47,860 nucleotides of DNA from Oscillospiraceae bacterium (GCA_902761055.1 CACWIS010000013.1:1-47860), one strand, 5' to 3'. Positions 34,119 to 43,212 are shown, counted from the stretch's first letter. The notes: generated by a model not told the origin, from the letters alone. Made by a program: numbers and translations.

Positions 34119-35396
34119 TCAGACCGCGCCCGGCTTGCCGAGCATGCGGAACATGTTTTTCTTGTAGGCCTCCACGCCCGGCTGGTTGAAGGGATTGACG
34201 CCGGACATGTAGCCGGAGAGGGCGCAGGCGAACTCGAAGAAGCAGACCAGCGCGGCGAAGCCCTCCTCGTCGCGGCGCGCGCAGCGGATCACGATATTCG
34301 GCACGCCGCCGGAGATGTGCGCCTCCTTCACGGCGTCGGCCGCGACGGCGCAGACCTCGGCGAGGTCGCGTCCGGCGATGTAGTTCAGCCCGTCGCCGTC
34401 GGCCGCGTCGAAGGGCACGGCGTAGGAGCACAGGGAGCTGTCGAAGCGGACGATGCTCTCCATGAGCATGCGCGGACCCTCCTGGACGTACTGGCCCATG
34501 GAATGCAGGTCGGCGGTGTACTCGACGCTCGCGGGGAAAATGCCCTTGCCGTCCTTGCCCTCGCTCTCGCCGTAGAGCTGCTTCCACCACTCGGCCATGA
34601 AGCGGAAGCTCGGCTCGTAGCAGCCGAGGATCTCGACCGAGAAGCCCTTGCCGTACAGGTTCTGCCGCGCGGCGGCGTACTGCCAGGCGGGGTTGTCGCT
34701 GCCCGGGACGCGGAGCGCGTCCATCTCGGCGACGGCGGCGTCGACGACGCGGCGCACGTCGATGCCCGCGACGGCCATCGGCAGCAGGCCAACGGCGGAG
34801 AGCACGCTGAAACGGCCGCCCACGTCGTCGGGAACGACGAAGCTCTCCCAGCCCTCGGCGTCGGCCAGAGATTTGAGCGCGCCGCGGCGCGCGTCGGTCG
34901 TGGCGAAGATGTGCTCGCCGGCCATATCGCCGTACTTCTTCGCCAGCAGCTCGCGGAAGATGCGGAAGGAGACGGCGGGCTCGAGCGTGGTGCCGGACTT
35001 GGAGATGACGTTCACGTCAAAGTCGGCGTCGCCGAGCTGGCGCAGCACGTCGCAGAGATAGTCGGCGCTCAGGCCGTTGCCGACGAAAAAGACCTTCGGA
35101 TCGCCCTCGCCGGGCACGGGGCGCAGCAGCTCGATCGCACCGCGCGCGCCGAGATAGGAGCCGCCGATGCCGACGACGACGAGCGCGCGGGAGCGCGCGC
35201 GGATCTTCTCCGCGGCGGCGACGATGCGGTCAAGCTCGGTGTCGCGGATCCTGCGGGGAAGGCCGAGCCAGCCGGTGAAATCGCTGCCGAGGCCGCTGCC
35301 CGAGAGCAGCGTCTCATGCGCGAGGGCGGCGTGCGCGTAATCGGGGCCGGCGCCGGTGAAAAAGGCGGAAGCGCCGGAGAGATCGACTTTCAGCAT
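34119..35396 (-). CDS. pgi: Glucose-6-phosphate isomerase
   Basis: Interconverts glucose-6-P and fructose-6-P. 425 aa, the short form common in Firmicutes. Seen: VVGIGGSYLGARGAIELL, NVISKSGTTLEPAVSFRIF, VPDDVGGRFSVLSAVGLLP, MGQYVQEGPRML and NPFNQPGVEAYKKNMF near the C-terminus. ATG at 35396 follows AAGGAGG at 11 bp. Confidence 0.96.
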   Translation of the reverse strand: MLKVDLSGASAFFTGAGPDYAHAALAHETLLSGSGLGSDFTGWLGLPRRIRDTELDRIVAAAEKIRARSRALVVVGIGGSYLGARGAIELLRPVPGEGDPKVFFVGNGLSADYLCDVLRQLGDADFDVNVISKSGTTLEPAVSFRIFRELLAKKYGDMAGEHIFATTDARRGALKSLADAEGWESFVVPDDVGGRFSVLSAVGLLPMAVAGIDVRRVVDAAVAEMDALRVPGSDNPAWQYAAARQNLYGKGFSVEILGCYEPSFRFMAEWWKQLYGESEGKDGKGIFPASVEYTADLHSMGQYVQEGPRMLMESIVRFDSSLCSYAVPFDAADGDGLNYIAGRDLAEVCAVAADAVKEAHISGGVPNIVIRCARRDEEGFAALVCFFEFACALSGYMSGVNPFNQPGVEAYKKNMFRMLGKPGAV

Positions 35397-35453
35397 GATG
35401 GGATTGCCTCCTTATATTTGATCGGGCGTATGATTCAGGGTCATAACAAAACT

Positions 35454-35481
35454 ATTATACATCATTCCGCCGGAAATACAA
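35454..35481 (-). promoter_or_regulatory. Probable sigma-A promoter of pgi
   Basis: TTGTAT (35481-35476), 16-bp spacer, TATAAT (35459-35454); the -35 lies in the end of the carboxypeptidase gene. Confidence 0.55.
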
Positions 35482-36637
35482 GGGAAAAACAGCCGCTCTG
35501 CAGGCCGACGAGCGAGGCGGCGAGCCGCCCGAGGATGCCCGTGAAGCCGATGCGCTCCACCGTGGCGGCCGCCTCAAGCGGGAGACGGGCGAGCTCCTCG
35601 CCGCCGCGCCTGACGACGAGCGTGCCGAGCCGCTGACCCTCGCAGACGGGCGCGGCGGCCTCGCTGAGCTCGCAGGAGAAGGAGCAGCTCTCCCCGCCCT
35701 TTGGGACGAGGATCGCACGCGCCCCGTCCGCCGGACGCAGCGGCACCGCCGCGTCCGTCCCGCAGCGCAGCTCCGCGGCGGGCAGCTCCGCCTCCGTGGG
35801 CAGGGGACAGAGCGCAAAGTTGGCGAAGGCGTAGTTCAAAAGAGCCTTGGCGTCGGCGTTGCGCGAGTCGATGCTCTGCGCGCGCATGATCACGGCGACG
35901 TATTCCGTGCCGTCGCGCTCCGCCGTCGCGGCGAGACAGTACAGGGCCTGGGAGGTGTAGCCCGTCTTGAGCCCCGTGCAGCCGGGATACCAGTAGACGA
36001 GCTTGTTGGTGTTGTTCAGCCCGAAGGCGCCGCCGCGGATCGAGTCCATCCAGATCGTCGTGTAGCGCTTGACGAGCTCGTGGCGGATCAGCGCGCGGGA
36101 CATCAGCGCCACGTCCCAGGCCGAGGTGTAGTGATCCTCGTCCTCGAAAAGCCCCGTGCAGTTCGTGAAATGGGTCTCGCCCATGCCCAGCTCCTCCGCG
36201 CGGCGGTTCATGCGCTCGACAAAAAGCTCCTCGCTGCCGCACAGATGCTCGGCCATCGCCACGGCGCAGTCATTGGCCGAGACGACCGCGATGCATTTGA
36301 GCATCTCGTCGACGCTCATCCGCTCGCCCTCCTCGAGATAGACGCAGCTGCCGCCGAAGGAGGCGGCCCGGGCGCTGGCCGTGACGGTGTCCTCGAGGGA
36401 AAGCCGGCCGCTCTCGATCGCCTCGACGATCAGCAGCAGCGTCATGACCTTCGTGACGCTCGCGGGATATGCGCGCTCGTGCGCGCCCTTCTCGTAAAGC
36501 AGCTCGCCGGTCTCCTTTTCCAGCAGCACGGCGCACGGCGCCGCGATCTTCAGCGCGTCGTCCCGCAGCGGCTCGGCGCTCGCCGCGCCGCGGGGGAGGA
36601 GCGCGAGGAGGAGCAGAAAAAGCAGCGTACGTTTCAT
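35462..36637 (-). CDS. D-alanyl-D-alanine carboxypeptidase (PBP5/DacF type)
   Basis: 391 aa secreted low-molecular-weight PBP trimming peptidoglycan pentapeptides. Signal peptide MKRTLLFLLLLALLPRGAAS with a cleavage site near residue 20; catalytic boxes SxxK in YPASVTKVMTLLL, SxN in VVSANDCAVAMAEH and KTG in CTGLKTGYTSQAL; then a PBP5-type C-terminal beta domain and a short hydrophobic tail that may anchor it. ATG at 36637 follows gaggtg. DacF itself is sporulation-linked in Bacillus; whether this one is cannot be told. Confidence 0.93.
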   Translation of the reverse strand: MKRTLLFLLLLALLPRGAASAEPLRDDALKIAAPCAVLLEKETGELLYEKGAHERAYPASVTKVMTLLLIVEAIESGRLSLEDTVTASARAASFGGSCVYLEEGERMSVDEMLKCIAVVSANDCAVAMAEHLCGSEELFVERMNRRAEELGMGETHFTNCTGLFEDEDHYTSAWDVALMSRALIRHELVKRYTTIWMDSIRGGAFGLNNTNKLVYWYPGCTGLKTGYTSQALYCLAATAERDGTEYVAVIMRAQSIDSRNADAKALLNYAFANFALCPLPTEAELPAAELRCGTDAAVPLRPADGARAILVPKGGESCSFSCELSEAAAPVCEGQRLGTLVVRRGGEELARLPLEAAATVERIGFTGILGRLAASLVGLQSGCFSLVFPAE

Positions 36638-36986
36638 GGTCCATCACCTCGCTTGATGGTATGAAAGAGCGCACGGCGGCATGCGAGGTTGACAGGATTA
36701 TGCATATTTCGACAAAGCGGAGCGGGGAATATTCATCCGCGGGAAAGATGAACGGACTGTGAACACAGCCTTTTTCAACATTTCCAACAGACTTTTCCAC
36801 AAAGTAAAAAAACTGAATATCCATTTCCGATCCGCCCGATGAGTTTCCATAACGACTTTATGCGGCGCGGCGCGGGCCGGACGGAATAATTCACAATTTG
36901 TTGTTGACGCTGCCCGGGGGCAATAGTAAAATGTATTGGTAAACAACAAAGGGCGGGCTTTGCGTCGGCCGAAAGGGTGTGCTGCC
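36638..36986. other. 349-bp non-coding divergent region
   Basis: Lies between the divergent carboxypeptidase and AI-2E genes. Holds the AI-2E promoter (36904-36932) and, at 36793-36801, one TTTTCCACA, a single-mismatch DnaA-box-like nonamer. I see no ORF with a ribosome site, no RNA gene and no convincing carboxypeptidase promoter. It is more A/T-rich than its surroundings. Confidence 0.6.
36904..36932 (+). promoter_or_regulatory. Sigma-A promoter of the AI-2E transporter gene
   Basis: TTGACG (36904-36909), 17-bp spacer, TAAAAT (36927-36932). Confidence 0.78.
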
Positions 36987-38288
36987 GTGAGAAGAGTATT
37001 CAACTGGGATAAAAAGTACCTGTACTGGGGCGTGACCGCCTTCTGCGTCGTCGCCTGTTCGATCCTGTTCTACATGGCGCTGGCCTATCTGCCCAAGGTC
37101 GGCGGCGTTCTGGGGAGCCTTGCCAGGATCCTCAGCCCCTTCATCTGGGGCCTGGTGATCGCGTATCTGCTCAACCCGCTGAACAAGGTGCTGTATAAGA
37201 ACGTCTTTCTGCCGCTGACCGTGAAGCTCTCCGGCAAAAGGAAGACCGGCGCGCCCGGCCTGGCCAAGGGCCTGTCCGTGCTGTTGTCCATCCTGGTCTT
37301 TCTCGCGGCGATCACCGCCCTGGTGTATCTCATCATCCCGCAGCTGTATGCCAGCGTCGAGACGATCGTCAACAACAGCTCGCTCTATATCGGCAAGATC
37401 AGCGCCTGGTCGCAGAAGATGCTCACCAACTATCCCGACCTGCGCGACTTTGTCACCGAAAAGTTCGAGGAGATCAACACCAACCTCTTCGCCTGGATCC
37501 GCGATACGATCCTCCCGCGGCTCGGCAGCTTCGTGACGAACGTCACCGCCGGCGTGTACTACTTCGTCCGCGGCATCTACAACCTGGTCATCGGCATCAT
37601 CGTCTCGGTGTATCTGCTGGGCAACTCGGAGAGCGCGTCCGCCAGGGCGATGCGTCTGTGCTACTGCGTCTTCGGCATGGAGAAGGCGGAGAAGGTGCGC
37701 GAGGCGGTCCGCTTCACCGACAAGACCTTCATGGGCTTCATCAACGGCAAGCTGCTCGATTCGGCCATCATCGGCCTGATCTGCTACATCGTCTGCGCGC
37801 TGCTCAACATGCCCTACACCCTGCTGGTGAGCGTGATCATCGGCGTGACGAACATCATCCCCTTCTTCGGCCCGCTGATCGGCGCGATCCCGAGCGCCTT
37901 CATCATCCTGCTGGTCGATCCGGTCAAGAGCCTGATCTTCATCGTCTTCATCATCATCCTCCAGCAGATCGACGGCAACATCATCGGCCCGAAGATCCTC
38001 GGCAGCTCGATCGGCATCAACGGCTTCTGGGTCATGTTCTCGATCATCCTCGGCGCCGGGCTCTTCAGCTTCTGGGGCATGCTGCTGGGCGTGCCGGTCT
38101 TCGTCGTGATCTACACGGGCATCACGAATCTGGTCGAAAAGCGCCTCGCCAGGCGGGACCTGCCCGTCGAGCCGGAGGCTTACGCCGATCTGGATCATAT
38201 CGATCCGGTCACGCGCATGCCCGTCAAAAAGGCCGCTTACGAAGAGGACGAGAAGATCGCGGAAGAAAAAAAGACCCCGGCGGAATGA
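36987..38288 (+). CDS. AI-2E family transporter (YtvI/PerM-like)
   Basis: 433 aa with about eight membrane helices in the AI-2E pattern: a helix cluster at the start (FCVVACSILFYMALAYLPKV, LSPFIWGLVIAYLLNPLN), a large hydrophilic middle (about 95-205), and VSVIIGVTNIIPFFGPLIGA followed by LQQIDGNIIGPKILGSSIG near the end. Proposed exporters of signals or Na+/H+ antiporters; the substrate here is unknown. Start GTG at 36987 with aaaggg upstream is preferred to the upstream frame at 36936, which lies at the promoter. Confidence 0.92.
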   Translation: MRRVFNWDKKYLYWGVTAFCVVACSILFYMALAYLPKVGGVLGSLARILSPFIWGLVIAYLLNPLNKVLYKNVFLPLTVKLSGKRKTGAPGLAKGLSVLLSILVFLAAITALVYLIIPQLYASVETIVNNSSLYIGKISAWSQKMLTNYPDLRDFVTEKFEEINTNLFAWIRDTILPRLGSFVTNVTAGVYYFVRGIYNLVIGIIVSVYLLGNSESASARAMRLCYCVFGMEKAEKVREAVRFTDKTFMGFINGKLLDSAIIGLICYIVCALLNMPYTLLVSVIIGVTNIIPFFGPLIGAIPSAFIILLVDPVKSLIFIVFIIILQQIDGNIIGPKILGSSIGINGFWVMFSIILGAGLFSFWGMLLGVPVFVVIYTGITNLVEKRLARRDLPVEPEAYADLDHIDPVTRMPVKKAAYEEDEKIAEEKKTPAE

Positions 38289-38297
38289 GCCGGAGTC
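38262..38297 (-). terminator. Terminator of the cysteine desulfurase gene
   Basis: Stem 38273-38281 / 38289-38297 (one G-U pair) followed in minus-strand RNA by TTTTTTTCTTC. It overlaps the end of the convergent AI-2E gene, including its stop codon. Confidence 0.7.
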
Positions 38298-38314
38298 CCC
38301 TGGCAGGCCGTATC

Positions 38315-39445
38315 CTATCTGTGCGCCAGCGTGTCGTGCGCTTCCGTGAGCGCGGCACAGAGCGCCTCGACATCCTCCCGCGTCGTGAAGCGCGAAAAAC
38401 CGATCCGCAGCGCCCCGTCGATGACGCGGGACTGCAGGCCCATCGCCTCAAGCACATGGCTCCGCCCGCCCTTTTTGCAGGCGGAGCTTTTTGATACGTA
38501 GATCTCCCTCGCCTCGAGGAAGTTCATCAGCACCTCGCTGCGCCAGCCGGGAAGCGAGACGTTCAGGATATGGGGCGCGGCGCTCTCGATCCACTGCAGC
38601 TCGGGGATGGCCGCGCGCAGCCGCGCGAGCGTTTCGGCCTTGAAGGCCGCCATGCGCGCGCAGTTCGCCGCCATGTCCCTCTTCGCGAGCTCGGCCGCGG
38701 CGCCGAAGGCCGCGATCTGGGGCAGCGCCTCGGTCCCGGCGCGGCGTCCGTCCTCCTGCGAGCCGCCGACCACGAAGGGCCGCAGGCGCAGACCGGAGCG
38801 GACGTACAGCGCGCCGACGCCCTTGGGCGCGTGGATCTTGTGGCCGCTGACGCTGATGAGGTCCGCCCCGAGGCTCGAGGCGGAGAAGGGGACCTTCAGG
38901 AAGCCCTGCACCGCGTCGGTGTGCAGCAGGGCGCGCGAGCCGCGCTCGCGCAGCAGCTTCGCCACGCCCGCGATATCCGTCACGCCGCCGGTCTCGTTGT
39001 TGACGAGCATCAGCGAGACGAGTGCCGTATCCTCGCGCAGCGCCGCCGCCACGTCCCCGACGCGGATCGCGCCGCCCGCGTCCGGCATCAGGCGCGTGAT
39101 CTCGAAGCCGCGCTGCTCGAGAAGATCGAGACTTTTGCGCACGGCGTCGTGCTCGACCGCGGAGCTGACGATGTGCCGCCCCGCGCGGCGCGCCGCCTCC
39201 GCCCCCGCGAGCAGCGCCCAGTTGTCGCTCTCGCTGCCGCAGGAGGTAAAGACGACTTCCGTCGGCCGGCAGCCCAGCGCGCCGGCAAGCTGCTCCCGCG
39301 CGCGGCCGAGCAGCTTCGCCGCCTCGCGGCCCTTGCGGTGGGTCGAGCTGGGATTGCCGTAGCCTTCCGTCATCGCATATACCGCGGCCTCGGCCGCCTC
39401 GGGGCAGACCCGGGTCGTCGCGGCGTTGTCAAGATAGTGTTCCAT
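38315..39445 (-). CDS. Cysteine desulfurase (NifS/IscS family)
   Basis: PLP enzyme that removes sulfur from cysteine as a persulfide for Fe-S clusters or thio-tRNA. 376 aa. Seen: YLDNAATTRVCPEA, VFTSCGSESDNWALL, SLMLVNNETGGVTDI, LLHTDAVQGFLKV, the PLP lysine in ISVSGHKIHAPKGVGALY, and the persulfide Cys in VSKSSACKKGG. ATG at 39445 follows aaaagggtgg; a GTG at 39454 would sit inside that site. Divergent from mtaB, a sulfur-inserting tRNA enzyme, for which it may supply sulfur (inference). Confidence 0.94.
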   Translation of the reverse strand: MEHYLDNAATTRVCPEAAEAAVYAMTEGYGNPSSTHRKGREAAKLLGRAREQLAGALGCRPTEVVFTSCGSESDNWALLAGAEAARRAGRHIVSSAVEHDAVRKSLDLLEQRGFEITRLMPDAGGAIRVGDVAAALREDTALVSLMLVNNETGGVTDIAGVAKLLRERGSRALLHTDAVQGFLKVPFSASSLGADLISVSGHKIHAPKGVGALYVRSGLRLRPFVVGGSQEDGRRAGTEALPQIAAFGAAAELAKRDMAANCARMAAFKAETLARLRAAIPELQWIESAAPHILNVSLPGWRSEVLMNFLEAREIYVSKSSACKKGGRSHVLEAMGLQSRVIDGALRIGFSRFTTREDVEALCAALTEAHDTLAHR

Positions 39446-39471
39446 TCCATCCACCCTTTTGGAGAGCTTTT

Positions 39472-40758
39472 ATGAAGTACATTATAGCCACTCTCGGCTG
39501 CAAGGTCAACCAGTACGAAACCCAGGCCATGGAGGCGCTGCTGAACGCGCGCGGCCATACGGCGGCACGTCCGGGCGAGAGCGCGGACGCCGTGATCGTC
39601 AACTCCTGCGCCGTCACGGCCGAGAGCGGACGCAAGACGCGCCAGACGATCCGCCGCCTCTGCGAGGAGCAGCCCGGCGCGGTGCTTGCGGTCTCCGGCT
39701 GCTATGCCCAGCTCGAGCCGGAGGCGGTGCGCGCGCTCGGCGCGAGGGTCGTCTTCGGCACGGGGGACCGCCGCGGCTTCGTCGAGGCCGTGGAAAAAGC
39801 CGCCGCGGAGAACGCCGAAGCGCTCTTCATCGACAAGCCCTTCGAGCGCCGCGTCTTCGAGGAGCTGCGCGCCGGCGCCTTCGAGGGCCGGACGCGGGCC
39901 ATGCTCAAGATCCAGGACGGCTGCCAGAACTTCTGCAGCTACTGCATCATCCCCTATACGCGCGGCCGCCTGCGCAGTCTGCCGCTCGCGCGCGCGGCGG
40001 AGGAGAGCGCGCGTCTCGCCGCCGAGGGCTACCGCGAGCTCGTGCTCACGGGCATCGAGATCGCGTCCTACGGCGTCGACCTGCCCGGCAGACCGGGCCT
40101 GGCGGAGCTCGTCGAGACCGTCGCGGCGGGTGCGGGGGCGATGCGCATCCGGCTCGGCTCGCTCGAGCCGACCGTCGTGACGGAGGAATTTTGCGAAAGG
40201 CTCGCGGCGACGGGCAAGGTCTGCCGCCATTTTCACCTCTCGCTGCAGTCCGGCTGCGACCGGACGCTGCGCGCCATGCGGCGCAAATACGACACGGCGG
40301 CCTTCTTCGAGGTCACGGAGCGGCTGCGCCGCTCCTTCCCCGGCTGCGCGCTGACGGCCGACCTCATCACCGGCTTCCCCGGCGAGACCGAGGCCGACCA
40401 GGCCGAAACGCTCGCCTTCATCCGCCGCTGCGGCTTCGCCGATATGCACGTCTTTCCCTATTCCCGCCGCCCGGGCACGCCGGCCGACAAAATGCCGGAG
40501 CAGCTTTCGGCCGCGGTCAAGAGCCGCCGCGCGGCCGAGGCGGCCGCGGCCGCGGAGGAGATGCGCGCGGATTACCTCGCGCGGCAGATCGGCCAGACGC
40601 TGGAGGTCCTCTTTGAGAGCGCGGCGGGCGAGGGCTCGGTGGGACACAGCGACAACTATCTGCGCGTGCGCGTGCCCGGGCCGGGACTGCACGGACAGGT
40701 CAAAAACGTCAAAATCACCGGCGTTTCGAGCGGCGAGCTTGTGGGAAATGTCGTTTGA
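39472..40758 (+). CDS. mtaB: tRNA t6A37 methylthiotransferase MtaB
   Basis: Radical-SAM enzyme adding a methylthio group to t6A at position 37 of ANN-decoding tRNAs. 428 aa. Seen: N-terminal UPF0004 domain with three cluster Cys (ATLGCKVNQYET, IVNSCAVTAES, VSGCYAQLEPEA), radical-SAM triad IQDGCQNFCSYCIIPYTRG, LITGFPGETEADQ, and a C-terminal TRAM-like domain from about residue 370 (HSDNYLRVRVPGPG). KVNQYE at the start distinguishes MtaB from MiaB/RimO. ATG at 39472 follows ggagag. Confidence 0.94.
   Translation: MKYIIATLGCKVNQYETQAMEALLNARGHTAARPGESADAVIVNSCAVTAESGRKTRQTIRRLCEEQPGAVLAVSGCYAQLEPEAVRALGARVVFGTGDRRGFVEAVEKAAAENAEALFIDKPFERRVFEELRAGAFEGRTRAMLKIQDGCQNFCSYCIIPYTRGRLRSLPLARAAEESARLAAEGYRELVLTGIEIASYGVDLPGRPGLAELVETVAAGAGAMRIRLGSLEPTVVTEEFCERLAATGKVCRHFHLSLQSGCDRTLRAMRRKYDTAAFFEVTERLRRSFPGCALTADLITGFPGETEADQAETLAFIRRCGFADMHVFPYSRRPGTPADKMPEQLSAAVKSRRAAEAAAAAEEMRADYLARQIGQTLEVLFESAAGEGSVGHSDNYLRVRVPGPGLHGQVKNVKITGVSSGELVGNVV
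39481..39509 (-). promoter_or_regulatory. Sigma-A promoter of the cysteine desulfurase, inside mtaB codons
   Basis: TTGACC (39509-39504), 17-bp spacer, TATAAT (39486-39481), located within mtaB codons 4-13 on the opposite strand. Confidence 0.78.
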
Positions 40759-40776
40759 CCGCAGCGCAAGGGGATG

Positions 40777-40814
40777 ATATAATAACGGCAAAATGCCGTT
40801 ATTATATGTTTTTT
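40777..40814 (+). terminator. Terminator of mtaB
   Basis: Fourteen-bp perfect hairpin (40777-40790 / 40794-40807, loop AAA) followed by gtttttt. Confidence 0.88.
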
Positions 40815-40864
40815 CATTTCGTTTTCCCCGCCGCTGCCGCGGCAGCCGGAAAACAGGACGAATG

Positions 40865-40896
40865 ATACCATAGCCGCGCTGCGTCTATGGTATAAT
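40865..40896 (+). promoter_or_regulatory. serC promoter -10 overlapped by an inverted repeat
   Basis: TATAAT at 40891-40896 is preceded by a weak -35 (ccatag). A perfect 9-bp inverted repeat ATACCATAG / CTATGGTAT (40865-40873 / 40885-40893, centres 20 bp apart) covers the -35 and -10, the shape of a dimeric repressor or activator site. It lies upstream of the likely transcription start, so it acts as DNA. Confidence 0.6.
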
Positions 40897-40929
40897 CTCT
40901 CCGAAAAGCACTACCGGGAGGTGAGGGAC

Positions 40930-42012
40930 GTGAACAGGGAAGAGGTCTTCAATTTCTCCGCGGGACCCTCGGTCCTGCCGCAGAGCGTGCTCGAGCGCGC
41001 CGCGGCGGAGATGCTCAATTACAAGGGCACGGGCATGTCCGTCATGGAGATGAGCCACCGCTCCGCCCCCTTCCAGGAGATCTTCGACACCGCGAAGGCT
41101 TCGCTCAAAGAGCTGCTCGCGGTGCCCGACAGCCACGAGATCCTGCTGCTGCAGGGCGGCGCGACGCTGCAGTTCGCCGCGATCCCGATGAATCTGCTCG
41201 CGGGCGGGACGGCGGATTACGCCGTCACGGGCCGCTTCTCCGCAAAGGCCGCGGCGGAGGCGAAAAAGTACGGCACGGTCCGCATCGCCTACGACGGCGC
41301 GGCAAGCGGCTTCGACCGCATCCCGAAGCAGGACGAGCTCGCCCTGAGCGACGATGCAGAATACTTCTACTATTGCGCGAACAACACGATCTACGGAACC
41401 GAGTGGCACTACGTGCCCGAGACGGCCTGCCCGCTCGTGTGCGATATGTCCTCCGATATCCTGACGCGGCGCGTGGACTTCTCAAAATACGCGCTCGTCT
41501 ACGCCGGCGCGCAGAAGAACATGGCGCCCGCGGGGCTCACGGTCGTGATCGTCGAGAGGTCCCTCGCGGGGCACGCGCTGCCGTGTACGCCGGAGATCAT
41601 GGACTACGCGACGATGATCCGCACGGATTCCATGCTCAACACCCCGCCCTGCTGGTGCATCTACATGCTCTCGCTGGTGCTGGACTGGGTGCGGGAGAAC
41701 GGCGGCGTTGAGGCGATGGGCGAGCGGGCGCGCGAGCGCGCGGCGCTGCTCTATGAGGTGCTCGACGAGAGCCGGCTCTTCCGCGGCCGGGCGCGCGCGG
41801 AGGACCGCAGCTTCATGAACGTCACCTTTTCCACGGGAGATCCGGAGACGGACGCGCGCTTCGCCGCGGGCGCGGCGGCGCGGGGCTTCGTTTCCGTCAA
41901 GGGCCACAAGACCGCGGGCGGCATGCGCGCCTCGCTGTACAACGCCATGCCCCTCGCGGGCGCGGCGAAGCTGGCCGAATACATGAGGGAGTTTGAGAGA
42001 GAACATGTTTGA
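40930..42012 (+). CDS. serC: Phosphoserine aminotransferase
   Basis: PLP enzyme converting 3-phosphohydroxypyruvate to phosphoserine, second step of serine synthesis. 360 aa. Seen: FNFSAGPSVLPQSVLERA, GMSVMEMSHRSAPFQEIF, LLLQGGATLQFAAIPMNL, the PLP lysine in YAGAQKNMAPAGLT, and GHKTAGGMRASLYNAMP near the end. Start GTG at 40930 is 8 bp from GGGAGG; the frame start at 40921 overlaps that site. Overlaps serA by 8 nt. A phosphoserine phosphatase gene is not in the window. Confidence 0.96.
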   Translation: MNREEVFNFSAGPSVLPQSVLERAAAEMLNYKGTGMSVMEMSHRSAPFQEIFDTAKASLKELLAVPDSHEILLLQGGATLQFAAIPMNLLAGGTADYAVTGRFSAKAAAEAKKYGTVRIAYDGAASGFDRIPKQDELALSDDAEYFYYCANNTIYGTEWHYVPETACPLVCDMSSDILTRRVDFSKYALVYAGAQKNMAPAGLTVVIVERSLAGHALPCTPEIMDYATMIRTDSMLNTPPCWCIYMLSLVLDWVRENGGVEAMGERARERAALLYEVLDESRLFRGRARAEDRSFMNVTFSTGDPETDARFAAGAAARGFVSVKGHKTAGGMRASLYNAMPLAGAAKLAEYMREFEREHV

Positions 42013-43168
42013 GATCAAGACGATGAACAGCATCTCCCCGCTGGGGATCGAGGTGCTGGAAAAGCGCGGCTGCCGCGTGCGGAGCGATATCGAAAGGCCG
42101 CAGGCCATCCTCTGCCGCAGCGCCGAGCTGCACGGTTATCCCTTCAACGAGGAGCTGCTGTGCATCGCGCGCGCCGGCGCCGGCTACAACAACATCCCCG
42201 TCGAGGACTGCGCGGAAAAGGGCATCGTCGTCTTCAACAGCCCCGGCGCGAACGCCGAGGGCGTCAAGGAGCTGGAGATGTGCTCGCTGGTCATGGCCTC
42301 GCGCGACGTGCTGGGCAGCATCGAGTGGGTCAGATCCATCGCCGGCGAGGGCGAGAGGATCCCCGCGCTGGTCGAAAAGGGAAAGAACGCCTTTGGCGGG
42401 CCGGAGCTCATGGGCAAGACCATGGGCGTGATCGGCCTGGGCGCGACGGGCGCGCTGGTGGCCAATCTGGCCGAGTCGCTGGATATGACCGTCTACGGCT
42501 TCGACCCCTTCATGTCGGTCGACGCGGCCTGGCGCCTGTCCCGCAACGTCCTGCGGGCCGAGTCGATGGACGAGCTCCTCGCGCGCAGCGACTATATCAG
42601 CCTCAACGTCCCCTATACCGAGCAGACGCACCACATGATCTGCGCCGGGACGCTCGCGAAAATGAAGGACGGCGTGCGTATCGTCAACGAGTCCCGCGCC
42701 GAGGTCGTCTGCGACGAGGATATGCTCGCGGCGCTCGCCTCCGGCAAGGTGGCGAAGTACGTCACGGATTTCCCCAACGAGAAGCTGATCGGACAGCCGG
42801 GCGTCATCGCCATGCCGCACCTCGGCGCCTGTACGCCCGAGAGCGAGGACCGCTGCGCGGTCATGGGCGCCAACCAGATCTACGACTATCTCGCCAACGG
42901 CAACATCAAGAACTCCGTCAACCTGCCGGACATCTCGCTCAGCCGCATGGGCGTGTGCCGCCTGTGCGTCATCCACCGCAACGTCCCGCGCATGATCACG
43001 CGCATCCTGGATTCCATCAGCGCGCGCGACATCAACGTCGAGCACATGATCAACAAGCCGCGCGGCGGTTACGCCGTCACGATCGTCGACCTGGGCGATC
43101 AGATCGGCGAGGACGTCGCCGACAGCATCCGGGCGATGCCGGAGGTCCTGCGCGTGCGCGTGATATAA
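42005..43168 (+). CDS. serA: D-3-phosphoglycerate dehydrogenase
   Basis: First step of serine synthesis, NAD-dependent. 387 aa: substrate domain, NAD domain with GVIGLGATGALVANLAE (residues near 141-157), catalytic Arg in VNESRAEVV and His in AMPHLGACTPESE, and a C-terminal ACT domain (CRLCVIHRNVPRMITRIL and on) that suggests serine feedback. It lacks the extra ASB domain of long forms. ATG at 42005 within the serC 3' end gives translational coupling. The gene order serC-serA puts step two before step one. Confidence 0.94.
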   Translation: MFEIKTMNSISPLGIEVLEKRGCRVRSDIERPQAILCRSAELHGYPFNEELLCIARAGAGYNNIPVEDCAEKGIVVFNSPGANAEGVKELEMCSLVMASRDVLGSIEWVRSIAGEGERIPALVEKGKNAFGGPELMGKTMGVIGLGATGALVANLAESLDMTVYGFDPFMSVDAAWRLSRNVLRAESMDELLARSDYISLNVPYTEQTHHMICAGTLAKMKDGVRIVNESRAEVVCDEDMLAALASGKVAKYVTDFPNEKLIGQPGVIAMPHLGACTPESEDRCAVMGANQIYDYLANGNIKNSVNLPDISLSRMGVCRLCVIHRNVPRMITRILDSISARDINVEHMINKPRGGYAVTIVDLGDQIGEDVADSIRAMPEVLRVRVI

Positions 43169-43184
43169 ACCGAAAAACCCCAAA

Positions 43185-43212
43185 GGCCGAGATCCGATCT
43201 CGGTCTTTTTTA
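43185..43212 (+). terminator. Terminator of serCA
   Basis: CCGAGATC / GATCTCGG hairpin (43187-43194 / 43196-43203) followed by T6. Confidence 0.75.

Noticed and set aside
33247-34590. Long 447-codon frame for yihY
   Set aside because: The first 160 codons overlap pgi out of frame and are Arg-rich; the YihY domain starts at ATG 34110.
36793-36801. DnaA-box-like TTTTCCACA as a replication origin sign
   Set aside because: A single imperfect box without an AT-rich unwinding element or dnaA/dnaN genes nearby.
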